From: Bryobacteraceae bacterium CoA2 C42
GTDB lineage: Bacteria > Acidobacteriota > Terriglobia > Bryobacterales > Bryobacteraceae
Length of the DNA stretch: 64,000 nt
NCBI GenBank assembly: GCA_019931245.1
Contig: JAINDL010000035.1
Span: forward strand, 1-64,000
Direction: 5' to 3'
In this document: piece by piece, positions 8,301-13,846 of the stretch
Layout of the letters: each line of letters starts with the position of its first letter
Position numbering within the stretch: position 1 is the stretch's first letter
Notes under the pieces: generated by a model
The model's input: only the letters and a program-made list of their open reading frames with translations
Database searches by the model: none
What the model was told of the DNA's origin: nothing
Position numbers and translations under genes: made by a program

Positions 8301-8515
8301 TGGACTTGAGTGGGAACGTGTGGGAGTGGTGCCGGAATGAGTATGGGAAGCCGAAACGGGTCCAGTTGTCGGGAACGGAGCCCCGGGTGTTGCGCGGCGG
8401 CGGTTGGTACAGCGGTCCGGACCTTGCGCGTGCGGCGAGCCGCAGCTACTTCCATCCGGGCGCCCGCGTCAACGATAGCGGCTTCCGGCCCGTGTGTTCG
8501 TCCCCCATCCGCTGA
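5342..8515 (+). CDS. protein kinase-NACHT-FGE (C-type lectin fold) fusion, DGR target
   Basis: A 1057-residue protein starting at a GTG overlapping the upstream stop. Residues about 11-290 form a Ser/Thr kinase: Lys in VAVKVLF (42), HQDLKPENI (132-140, a non-RD variant of HRD), DFG (152-154) and an APE motif. About residues 355-700 form a NACHT-type STAND NTPase with Walker A GAPGGGKST (about 372-380) and Walker B LLLDGLNEVP (about 436-445), followed by a helical FRHQLLQEYF segment. Residues about 824-1057 are an FGE-sulfatase/C-type-lectin-like domain ([34 protein letters not shown]). The last 45 codons are the diversified region. I infer a signalling sensor: variable ligand-binding tip, NTPase switch, kinase output. 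Confidence 0.9.
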   Translation: MTPIFAGRTLGRFLLRRAVQKGAQGVVYEAEDTANGRPVAVKVLFPSSRGGPGAKQAPIELRLPVIDHSAVVMRFEDAGRTDEGYAYFPMRWVPRTLRDRLNGQEKAEEAEIVRIIDRLAEALVAVHRIAIHQDLKPENILMDDRGEVYLADFGLAELQAERNSDAARARAAGTWDYMAPEVIKKFYPDLLGLPQQTPPADLTADIYSLGLIFWELLVWERPFGGTVEARADAVDLLPTDPRGLRPGVFSPGLVDVCMRCLSVHPNDRIRSAQELRSALHQFWPKVPAEPKGYLEGLIREVEAKARLYSPLSGVGVARRAGGAETLLAAWSDDPDIVLLRHRSRSRGEAVETREYEDILTAFGSVRRAALLGAPGGGKSTTLRRLALELAERARRDGSAPWPVLVELGRWVGDEGLAAFLAAERPECGVGVERMVLLLDGLNEVPTGKRGKKAGEVRAMAARAAALIVSCRAEDYTGELELGLDTLTLEPLTPQRVRSALRQWAANGGGGAELGERIFWELAGDAGLAGVLEKWRGAGATEEEFWDSAADKRWSFFEDMTWADRELRDRCVRDPRSLLRLAANPFLLTMLYQVRAAEGSLPQNRGELFDRFVNRLLSRERLLVRDGESGEWRLRGEGEALMAGLSGLAWEMSRRGGGVLTVVERREAEGALGGGVLKKALDSTILEGGEELRFRHQLLQEYFTARAMRERLGLLSAGELWPVGQWWERTGWEESAVLLAGLYGEDCRPVVRWLGEAQPEVAARCVLESGAEVKGRGELLAELQGRWRGRLLGERVPEGRAAVGRALGRLGLDDRRGVGLRADGWPDIDWVRIPGGEFVYQQGERRREETFYMARYPVTNWQYQVFLEDPEGYGADRWWAGMTNPERRPEKGAWEEGNSPRETVSWWEAMAYCGWLSERLGYAVTLPTEWQWERAARGRDGREYPWGNGYVAGSANVNETWGDNGPHNLGRTSAVGIYPAGASPEGVMDLSGNVWEWCRNEYGKPKRVQLSGTEPRVLRGGGWYSGPDLARAASRSYFHPGARVNDSGFRPVCSSPIR
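8378..8512 (+). repeat. DGR variable region (VR)
   Basis: These 135 bp encode residues 1013-1057 of the target and match the template repeat at 8644-8778 with an offset of 266 bp. In the first 127 bp there are 18 mismatches, all where the template has A (10 to G, 6 to T, 2 to C), and none at the 97 other positions. Two more A mismatches (8505, 8511) extend the match to 8512. Template Asn codons become Tyr, Ser, Gly, Leu, Phe, Ala, Val or Asp. The invariant GC-rich tail from 8478 on has the position expected of the initiation-of-mutagenic-homing site. Confidence 0.93.
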
Positions 8516-8519
8516 ACGC

Positions 8520-8576
8520 TGGTGCGCTGGGCGCTGACCACTGGAACCGCGCGCAGCGCGGTTCGAAATTTTTTTT
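8520..8576 (+). terminator. tandem hairpins and T tract after the VR
   Basis: Hairpin one (8520-8540) pairs TGGTGCGC with GCGC-TG-ACCA around a TGG loop, 8 bp after the VR repeat ends. Hairpin two (8545-8563) is a perfect AACCGCGC / GCGCGGTT stem with a 3-base loop, followed by a run of eight T (8569-8576). The second looks like an intrinsic terminator for the target operon. The first sits where DGRs often carry a cruciform that aids retrohoming. Which element does which job is inference. Confidence 0.6.
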
Positions 8577-8643
8577 GCTGCCCGGCCCTTTTCCGGTGGT
8601 AAGCTTGGGAGCACCGGGTAACCGGTAAGGGTGCCCCGAGATC

Positions 8644-8778
8644 GAGCCCCGGGTGTTGCGCGGCGGCGGTTGGAACAACAATCCAGACAATGCGCGTGCG
8701 GCGAACCGCAACAACAACCATCCGGACAACCGCAACAACAATAGCGGCTTCCGGCCCGTGTGTTCGTCCCACATCCAC
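8644..8778 (+). repeat. DGR template repeat (TR)
   Basis: This non-coding copy of the target's 3' end lies downstream of the VR in the same orientation as VR and RT. It is rich in AAC triplets (its virtual translation has runs such as WNNNPDN and NRNNNHPDN), the classic design that lets adenine mutagenesis reach many residues while avoiding stop codons. Of 30 adenines in 8644-8770, 18 are replaced in the VR and 12 are kept. The TR would be transcribed and reverse transcribed by the RT-Avd complex. A small CCGG-GTAA-CCGG hairpin (about 8613-8625) lies just upstream. Confidence 0.93.
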
Positions 8779-8908
8779 CTTCGGTCTCCATGATGCCGGC
8801 AGGTCCTGTTGGCTACGGCTGGCGGGATGCGGTGGAGCTTCGTTGGATGGCGCGGGAGCATCCTGTCCGCGGGATTGGCAGTGCAACCCCCGGGCGCATA
8901 CACAAAGC

Positions 8909-8942
8909 GGGCGGCGCCTGGGCGGAGAGCCCCGCGCCGCCC
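8909..8942. other. strong GC stem-loop between TR and avd
   Basis: GGGCGGCGC (8909-8917) pairs perfectly with GCGCCGCCC (8934-8942), and an inner GGGC/GCCC stem closes a GGAGA loop. It lies 131 bp past the TR and just after the minus-strand avd stop. It may end avd transcription, or be the structured spacer 3' of the TR that the RT complex needs in studied DGRs. Confidence 0.5.
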
Positions 8943-8950
8943 TTAGTGCG

Positions 8951-9295
8951 TTACTGTTTTGCGGCCTGCCGCATCCACCCGCCGAGGAGGCGGCCGATTT
9001 CGGCGACGATCTTGCTGACATGTTCGTACTGGCCATCGTTGAGCCATTTCCAGCGGTGGGCCAGACGCAGGTAGAGGCGCAGCTTGTTGAGCGTGGCGTC
9101 GGCATCCGCCAGGCGGTGGTAGCGCGCGGCCCCTCGCCGGGCCTGGGCATCGAGGAGTTGCTCGTTGACGTCGAGTGCGGCGGCCATCATCCGGGCGGTC
9201 ACGGTTTGGCGGAACGGACGGGGAAAGCTCTCCGCTTTGGGGATGAGCCACTCCAAGAGATCGAATACGCGGGACAATATGACGAGGTCTTCCAT
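8951..9295 (-). CDS. avd: Avd, DGR accessory variability determinant
   Basis: This 114-residue all-helical protein ([44 protein letters not shown] and [15 protein letters not shown]) matches the Avd/four-helix bundle family, which assembles as a pentamer, binds the reverse transcriptase and template RNA, and is needed for mutagenic retrohoming. The ATG at 9295 has an AAGGAG ribosome site 5 bases upstream. Unusually it is antisense to TR, VR and RT, and its start codon overlaps the RT start head to head (CCATGG at 9292-9297). Its expression must therefore be separate from that of the RT. Confidence 0.88.
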   Translation of the reverse strand: MEDLVILSRVFDLLEWLIPKAESFPRPFRQTVTARMMAAALDVNEQLLDAQARRGAARYHRLADADATLNKLRLYLRLAHRWKWLNDGQYEHVSKIVAEIGRLLGGWMRQAAKQ

Positions 9296-10400
9296 GGTTT
9301 CTCCTTCGCTATTCGAGGTTACTGCCTGGGAGAATCTGCTGTCGGCTTTTCGCAGCGCGGCGCGGGGCAAGCGCAAGAAGGCTTCGGTGGCGGGTTTTGA
9401 ACATCAGGTGGCCGACCGGCTGCTGGCGCTCCAAGCCGCTCTCCGGGATGGCTCCTGGCAGCCGTGCCCGTATGTCCATTTCAAGATCCATTCGCCCAAG
9501 ACCCGCCTGATCAGCGCGGCGCCGTTTGCTGACCGCGTGGTGCACCATGCGCTGTGCAACGTGATGGTCCCGCTGCTCGAGCCCGGCTTCCATGACGATA
9601 GCTATGCCAACCGGACGGGGAAGGGAACCCACCGGGCGGTAGACCGTTTTCAACAGCTGGCGCAGCGGTACCGGTACGCCTTGCGGCTCGATATCGTGCG
9701 GCACTTCCCGTCGATCGACCATGGGGTCCTGACCGGAATCCTCGCGCAGCGGCTGACGGATCCGGGGTTGCTTTCGCTCGCCGCGCGCATTATCGGCAGC
9801 GGGAACGGGATTCTGGAGCAGGAATACGCAATGGTCTATTTTCCAGGAGATGACCTGTGGGCGGCGCTCCGGCCGCGGGGTCTGCCGATCGGGAATTTGA
9901 CCTCCCAATTCTGGTCCAACTGCTATCTGAATCCGCTCGATCAGTTCATCCGGCGGCAGCTACGCTGCTTTGGGTATCTCCGATATGTCGATGATATGGC
10001 GCTCTTTTCTGACAGTAAGAGGCAGTTATGGGAATGGAAGGCGGCGATTGTGGAACGTCTGCAACGCTTGCGGTTGACGGTTCATGGTGGTTCGGCGCAG
10101 GTGATGCCCGTTGCCAGCGGGGTACCGTGGTTGGGGTTTGTGGTTCATCCCACGCACCGGTTGCTGAAGGCGCGGAAGGCGGTGGAGGCGACGCGGCATT
10201 TGGGGGAGCGGTTCGGGGCGTGGCAATCCGGGGCGATCTCGTTCGCGGAGTTTGACGCGAGCGTGCAGGGCTGGATCAACCACGTCCGCTACGCGGATAC
10301 GTGGGGCCTGCGGGGGGAGGTGCTGGGGCGTTTTGTTTGGGAGCTGGGGGAGAGTGCGCCACCCCAAAAAATTTTCGCCGTACGCGCATTGCGTGGATAG
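9294..10400 (+). CDS. DGR reverse transcriptase
   Basis: This is a 368-residue group II-like RT of the DGR clade. Visible motifs: [18 protein letters not shown] (about 67-84), motif [12 protein letters not shown] with Asp133, the DGR-type motif LPIGNLTSQ (197-205, normally QGxxxSP in other RTs), and the YVDD catalytic box (231-234). A late [13 protein letters not shown] block closes the thumb. The ATG at 9294 has a GAGG ribosome site 6 bases upstream. It would copy the TR RNA with adenine-specific errors and, with Avd, replace the VR. Its final eight codons and stop lie inside an inverted VR remnant. Confidence 0.93.
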   Translation: MVSPSLFEVTAWENLLSAFRSAARGKRKKASVAGFEHQVADRLLALQAALRDGSWQPCPYVHFKIHSPKTRLISAAPFADRVVHHALCNVMVPLLEPGFHDDSYANRTGKGTHRAVDRFQQLAQRYRYALRLDIVRHFPSIDHGVLTGILAQRLTDPGLLSLAARIIGSGNGILEQEYAMVYFPGDDLWAALRPRGLPIGNLTSQFWSNCYLNPLDQFIRRQLRCFGYLRYVDDMALFSDSKRQLWEWKAAIVERLQRLRLTVHGGSAQVMPVASGVPWLGFVVHPTHRLLKARKAVEATRHLGERFGAWQSGAISFAEFDASVQGWINHVRYADTWGLRGEVLGRFVWELGESAPPQKIFAVRALRG

Positions 10401-10435
10401 TGGTTCCAACCGCCGCCGCGCAACACCCAGGGCTC
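10374..10435 (-). repeat. inverted, decayed VR/TR remnant
   Basis: Read on the minus strand, these 62 bp match the first 62 bp of the TR (8644-8705) with 6 differences: three at template adenines and three elsewhere. The virtual product begins [21 protein letters not shown], as in the target's VR. No FGE-like domain is readable upstream of it on that strand. It is best explained as the leftover of a second VR or template copy. The RT stop codon lies inside it. Confidence 0.75.
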
Positions 10436-10955
10436 GGTTTTTTCCGGCACCACGCCCTCCCGTTCCCGCTCCGGTCCGCATCCTCCGGACGATTGGCATC
10501 CGATGGTTCGCTTGTCCCCAGGACATCACGGTGAGAACGACACTCGATGCAGCGGACGATGTTTCTGACGCGGCGCCGGGTCTCGGCGGTGGAACGGGGA
10601 GTCTCGGTCCGGTCTGCTTTGTCGGAATTGGCGCGCCGCAGGGTGGCGGCAGGCCGGGAAGACCGAGAGTCCGCTCGGGAGTTCCTCGCGCCCGGGCGGT
10701 TGCGGTCCCTATTGGTGATGGGCTGGCGGGGGGGCCCAGGGAGATTCGCGCTCGCCTGGTGGGGCATCCGCAGTTGACGGATGCTGTTCCGGCGGGTTGG
10801 GCCGGGCTGCGGCGGGGAGGAGGCGGAGGGTAGATAGGAGGAGGCGCATTGGGGCAGACGAGATCACGGGCAGGGAGAGGGTGGGTTGGATGTCGCGGCT
10901 GAACAGGCACGGAGTTTATATTGTAAATACATTTACTATTGGTTATCCTGTCCTC
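10401..10955. other. gene-free region after the RT
   Basis: Apart from the end of the inverted VR remnant (to 10435) and the palindrome at 10923-10936 I find no supported gene. Short open frames on both strands (for example plus strand 10547-10777 and minus strand 10276-10767) show only Arg/Pro-rich low-complexity content. Decayed DGR or target sequence is possible. Confidence 0.5.
10923..10936. promoter_or_regulatory. palindromic candidate MarR operator
   Basis: GTAAAT-AC-ATTTAC is a perfect 6-bp inverted repeat in an AT-rich island 20 bp upstream of the SRPBCC start, in otherwise GC-rich DNA. Its size and form suit a dimeric winged-helix regulator, and the second gene of the operon encodes a MarR protein. 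Autoregulation is inferred. Confidence 0.5.
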
Positions 10956-11381
10956 ATGACTGAGATTGAACAATCCCTCATCATTAACCGGCCCGTGGCT
11001 GCGGTGTTCCGTCTGTACGAGAACTGCTCCGGTTGGCCTGCCTGGGACACCGAACTTGAAGCGTGCTCTCTTCCCGACGGGCTAGAAGTCGGGTCGCGGG
11101 GCTGGCTGAAGCCGCGTGGCGCGCCGCGGGCCGATATTCTGATCTCGGAAGTCACCCGGAACCGTTCCTTCACCGCAGTGGGAAAACTCCCGCTTTGCCG
11201 GATGTGCTTCGTTCATGAGTTAGAGGAACTCGGAAGCACTACGCGCGCCACGCATCGGGTAGTTTTTGAGGGCCCTCTGTCGTTCCTGTTCCGGCGCTTA
11301 ATTGGCCGCGGCATTCAAAAAGGTCTTCCTTCCACTATGGCTGGCTTGAAGAAGGCGGCGGAGGAGAATGGCGATGCCTGA
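10956..11381 (+). CDS. SRPBCC (polyketide cyclase/START-like) protein
   Basis: This 141-residue protein starts at the ATG just after the palindrome. The pattern IEQSLIINRPVAAVF, NCSGWPAWDTELEAC and a late long helix (GIQKGLPSTMAGLKKAAEE) is typical of SRPBCC helix-grip proteins, which bind hydrophobic ligands. The ligand is unknown. It overlaps the following MarR gene by a few bases, so ligand binding and repression may be linked. Confidence 0.75.
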   Translation: MTEIEQSLIINRPVAAVFRLYENCSGWPAWDTELEACSLPDGLEVGSRGWLKPRGAPRADILISEVTRNRSFTAVGKLPLCRMCFVHELEELGSTTRATHRVVFEGPLSFLFRRLIGRGIQKGLPSTMAGLKKAAEENGDA

Positions 11382-11838
11382 AACTCCCACTTCCGGCCGC
11401 TGGAACACGTCCGCCTACAGCGCACCCGATCAGAGTCCCGGCTTCCGACTCTGGCGGGATTTTCTGCATTGGCAGCGCAGCCTCAACACGGTACTGCGGC
11501 CTTTGGCCCTGACCCAGCCGCAGTTCGCGATATTGGCTGTTTGTGGCTGGCTTTCCCGGAATGATGGATTTACCACGCAGCAACAGGTTGGTCTGCTGAC
11601 CAACATGGACCGCATGCATATTTCGCAGATCGTTTCGCGGCTTGAACGCGACCGTCTGCTGAAGCGAAACACCGGCGACTCGGACAACCGCGTCAAGAAG
11701 ATTACGTTGACTGCTGCGGGCGAGGCCAAACTGCGGGCTGCCCTTCCCCTGGTGGAACAACATGACCGCGAATTCGCGGCCGCTCGGCAGAAAAGCCAGC
11801 CCTGGTCCGGCGAGGCAGATCCATCTTCCGCTCGCTGA
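11374..11838 (+). CDS. MarR family transcriptional regulator
   Basis: A 154-residue winged-helix protein: LTQPQFAILAVCGWL, a recognition region with TNMDRMHISQIVSRLERDRLLKR and the wing NTGDSDNRVKKITLT, which is the usual MarR D-R signature. I chose the ATG at 11374, 7 bases after a GAGGAG ribosome site; another ATG stands at 11368. It overlaps the end of the SRPBCC gene and probably controls both through the palindrome upstream. Confidence 0.85.
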   Translation: MPETPTSGRWNTSAYSAPDQSPGFRLWRDFLHWQRSLNTVLRPLALTQPQFAILAVCGWLSRNDGFTTQQQVGLLTNMDRMHISQIVSRLERDRLLKRNTGDSDNRVKKITLTAAGEAKLRAALPLVEQHDREFAAARQKSQPWSGEADPSSAR

Positions 11839-11871
11839 GAGGCGGGTATTGGCCGCGGTTTGGCAGGGATG

Positions 11872-12450
11872 CTAGCTTTGCAGGCGGCGGAAGAGGAGGA
11901 GGTGGCCGGCCCATGCGGCGGGGAAGAGGACGGTGGGGAGCCAGATGGCGGGGAAGCGGGCGATGAAGGCAGCGGAGGGGTCGTTGGGGAAGAGGCGGAA
12001 GACGGTGGGTGTGGAAAGGATCATCACCGTCATGAGGTTGAGGAGGAGGGCGAAGCCGGCCAGATTCCACAGAATCGCGGCCCAGCGGGGGAGACGGCCG
12101 GTGGCGGCGAGATAGGCAAGCGGCAGGGCCGTGAGGCCGGTGAAGATGTCGAAGTTGCGGCCGGACCACGTCATCTGCTCGGGGACGAGGCCGGCGAGGT
12201 AGCCGCGGTGGAGGAGGAGTTCCACGGCCAGGCGGAAGGACTGGAGGCCGATGAGCCAGGCGATGGGGGCCGTGCGGGCAAGGCCGGCGCAGAGCGGGGA
12301 GACGGAGACGGCGGTGGAGACGCCAAAGGCAATCAGGATGAGCCAGCCGATGGCGGGGTTGTTGCGGGAGAAGTCGCTCAGCAGATTCAGGTGAGCGAGG
12401 GCGCCGGTGAGCGCCATCCAGCCGAGGGCCATCAGGATGAGAACGCTCAT
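11872..12450 (-). CDS. integral membrane protein of unknown function
   Basis: This 192-residue protein has about six hydrophobic segments (for example VLILMALGWMALTGAL, IGWLILIAFGVSTAV, WAAILWNLAGFALLL) with short loops and no enzyme motif I recognise. Its ATG overlaps the stop of the preceding sugar-isomerase-like gene (ATGA), so both are co-translated. Confidence 0.7.
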   Translation of the reverse strand: MSVLILMALGWMALTGALAHLNLLSDFSRNNPAIGWLILIAFGVSTAVSVSPLCAGLARTAPIAWLIGLQSFRLAVELLLHRGYLAGLVPEQMTWSGRNFDIFTGLTALPLAYLAATGRLPRWAAILWNLAGFALLLNLMTVMILSTPTVFRLFPNDPSAAFIARFPAIWLPTVLFPAAWAGHLLLFRRLQS

Positions 12451-13343
12451 GCCGCGAGGGGGACCCCGGCGGCGGCGGCCATTTTGCGGATGTAGTTGGC
12501 CCCTTCGAGATACTCCTCGGCGGTCTTGAGGTGCTCGAGCATCAGGGGCGCCTGCGGTGCGTAGCGCTGAATGGCGCGGAGATAGGCCTGGTAGTCGATT
12601 TCGCCGCGGCCGGGGATGACTTCGACGAAGTGGACGTTCATCTCCGGGATAAAGGCGAGATCCTTGGCGTGGCAGGAGACGATCCAGGGGCTCAACTGCT
12701 TGAAGAGATCTTCGGTGAGGGCGGCGTTGTTATAGAAGAGAGACGGGCTGTTGACCGCGTTGCACACATCAATATGGACGGCGAAGGCGGGGCGGTCGAT
12801 GGCTTTAATCAGCTTACGGTAGGAGGCGGCGGAGTCGGGGGCGCACCAGCCCATGATTTCAAGGGCGAATTTGGTGCGTTTGGGTTTGACGGCGTCGAGG
12901 ATTTTGCGGACGTTTTCGACGGTGGCTTCGTAGAAACGGGGGGAGAAGTTGTCTTTGTGGGGGCCGTACCAGACTTTGGGGTTGAAGGAGCCGGCGATGT
13001 CGACGCAGCAGCGGGCGCCGACGGCTTCGGCGAGGGCGAGGCGCTCCTGGACGTAGGCGAGGTTGGCGGCGCGGGCGGCGGGGTCGGGGTCGAGCATGTT
13101 CTTCCAGGCGCCGACTTCGGCGATGACGACGTTGGCGGCGGCGAAGGCTTTCTCGGTGCGGGAGGCGTCGGCAAGGGGGATGTTGGGGCAGTAGGCGGCG
13201 GCGTAGCCGAGGCGCTGGTGCTCGCGGGCGAGTTCGGTGGGGTCGGCGGTCTTTAAGAAGATGGGGCCGCCGAGGCGGAGGGGCGGGGCGGGGGCGGCGA
13301 GGGCGGCGGCGGGGAGGGAGGCGAGCAGATGGCGGCGGGTCAT
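12447..13343 (-). CDS. sugar phosphate isomerase/epimerase-like TIM barrel protein
   Basis: A 298-residue protein with a Tat/Sec-like leader (TRRHLLASLPAAALAAPAP) and an AP-endonuclease-2/xylose-isomerase-like barrel. Candidate metal ligands sit in the conserved segments FALEIMGWC, VHIDVCNAVNS, SCHAKDLAF and EVIPGRGEIDY. The start at 13343 gives the leader. Family members act on sugars or inositols; here the exported form suggests a periplasmic role. It is the first gene of a two-gene operon with the membrane protein. Confidence 0.8.
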   Translation of the reverse strand: MTRRHLLASLPAAALAAPAPPLRLGGPIFLKTADPTELAREHQRLGYAAAYCPNIPLADASRTEKAFAAANVVIAEVGAWKNMLDPDPAARAANLAYVQERLALAEAVGARCCVDIAGSFNPKVWYGPHKDNFSPRFYEATVENVRKILDAVKPKRTKFALEIMGWCAPDSAASYRKLIKAIDRPAFAVHIDVCNAVNSPSLFYNNAALTEDLFKQLSPWIVSCHAKDLAFIPEMNVHFVEVIPGRGEIDYQAYLRAIQRYAPQAPLMLEHLKTAEEYLEGANYIRKMAAAAGVPLAA

Positions 13344-13417
13344 GGTCAGGATGTCTCGAAAGAGGATTTCAGCCTTATGATACTCTCGAAGCAGTGACGT
13401 TGGGCGCCTTAATCCGC

Positions 13418-13792
13418 ATGGTGGGGCGGCGCTGCCTGGGCAGCGTGGTGCTGGTGCTGTTTCTGCTGATGCAGGCGATGCCGTTGGCGGCGATGTGGTC
13501 CGGGCCGAGTTGGCGGGGCATGGAGTGCTGCCGGCGGAAGGGCAGCGCGCATGCCTGCTGCAAGCGGCAGAGCAAAGAGCCGGTGATGCGGCCGGAGAGC
13601 GCGTGCGGGGGCAAGAGCTGCTGCACGGGATTGACGACGCCGTTGTCGGTACGTCTGGCGGTGGAATTGCCGCCGGTGCGGCCGCTGCCGGCGGCGGTGG
13701 TGGTGGAGCCGGTGGAGGCTCCGGAGCCGCGGACACGTCCTACGCCGGGCTATTCTCCAGCCCGTTTTCAGCGACCTCCTCCTCTGGCGTAA
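13418..13792 (+). CDS. Cys-rich secreted small protein
   Basis: 124 residues with an N-terminal hydrophobic leader (CLGSVVLVLFLLMQAMPLAA) followed by a cluster of cysteines (MECCRRKGSAHACCKRQS, then CGGKSCC) and a Pro-rich tail. A GTG at 13394 is an alternative start. The paired cysteines suggest metal binding or disulphides. It precedes a TonB-type outer membrane protein by 54 bp and a CPCC-containing protein further on, so a shared metal-related job is possible. No family recognised. Confidence 0.6.
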   Translation: MVGRRCLGSVVLVLFLLMQAMPLAAMWSGPSWRGMECCRRKGSAHACCKRQSKEPVMRPESACGGKSCCTGLTTPLSVRLAVELPPVRPLPAAVVVEPVEAPEPRTRPTPGYSPARFQRPPPLA

Positions 13793-13846
13793 GCCAGGGT
13801 GGACGTGTCTTTAGAAAGCTGAAAACGAATCCTAAGGAGAAAAGTC

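Noticed and set aside
8446..9150. Minus-strand open frame across VR, TR and avd
   Set aside because: It is open only because of the AAC-rich repeats and GC content; the avd frame alone has family-like helices and a ribosome site.
10252..10833. 193-codon open frame after the RT
   Set aside because: It runs out of phase through the RT end and the inverted VR remnant and is low-complexity; no domain or ribosome site.
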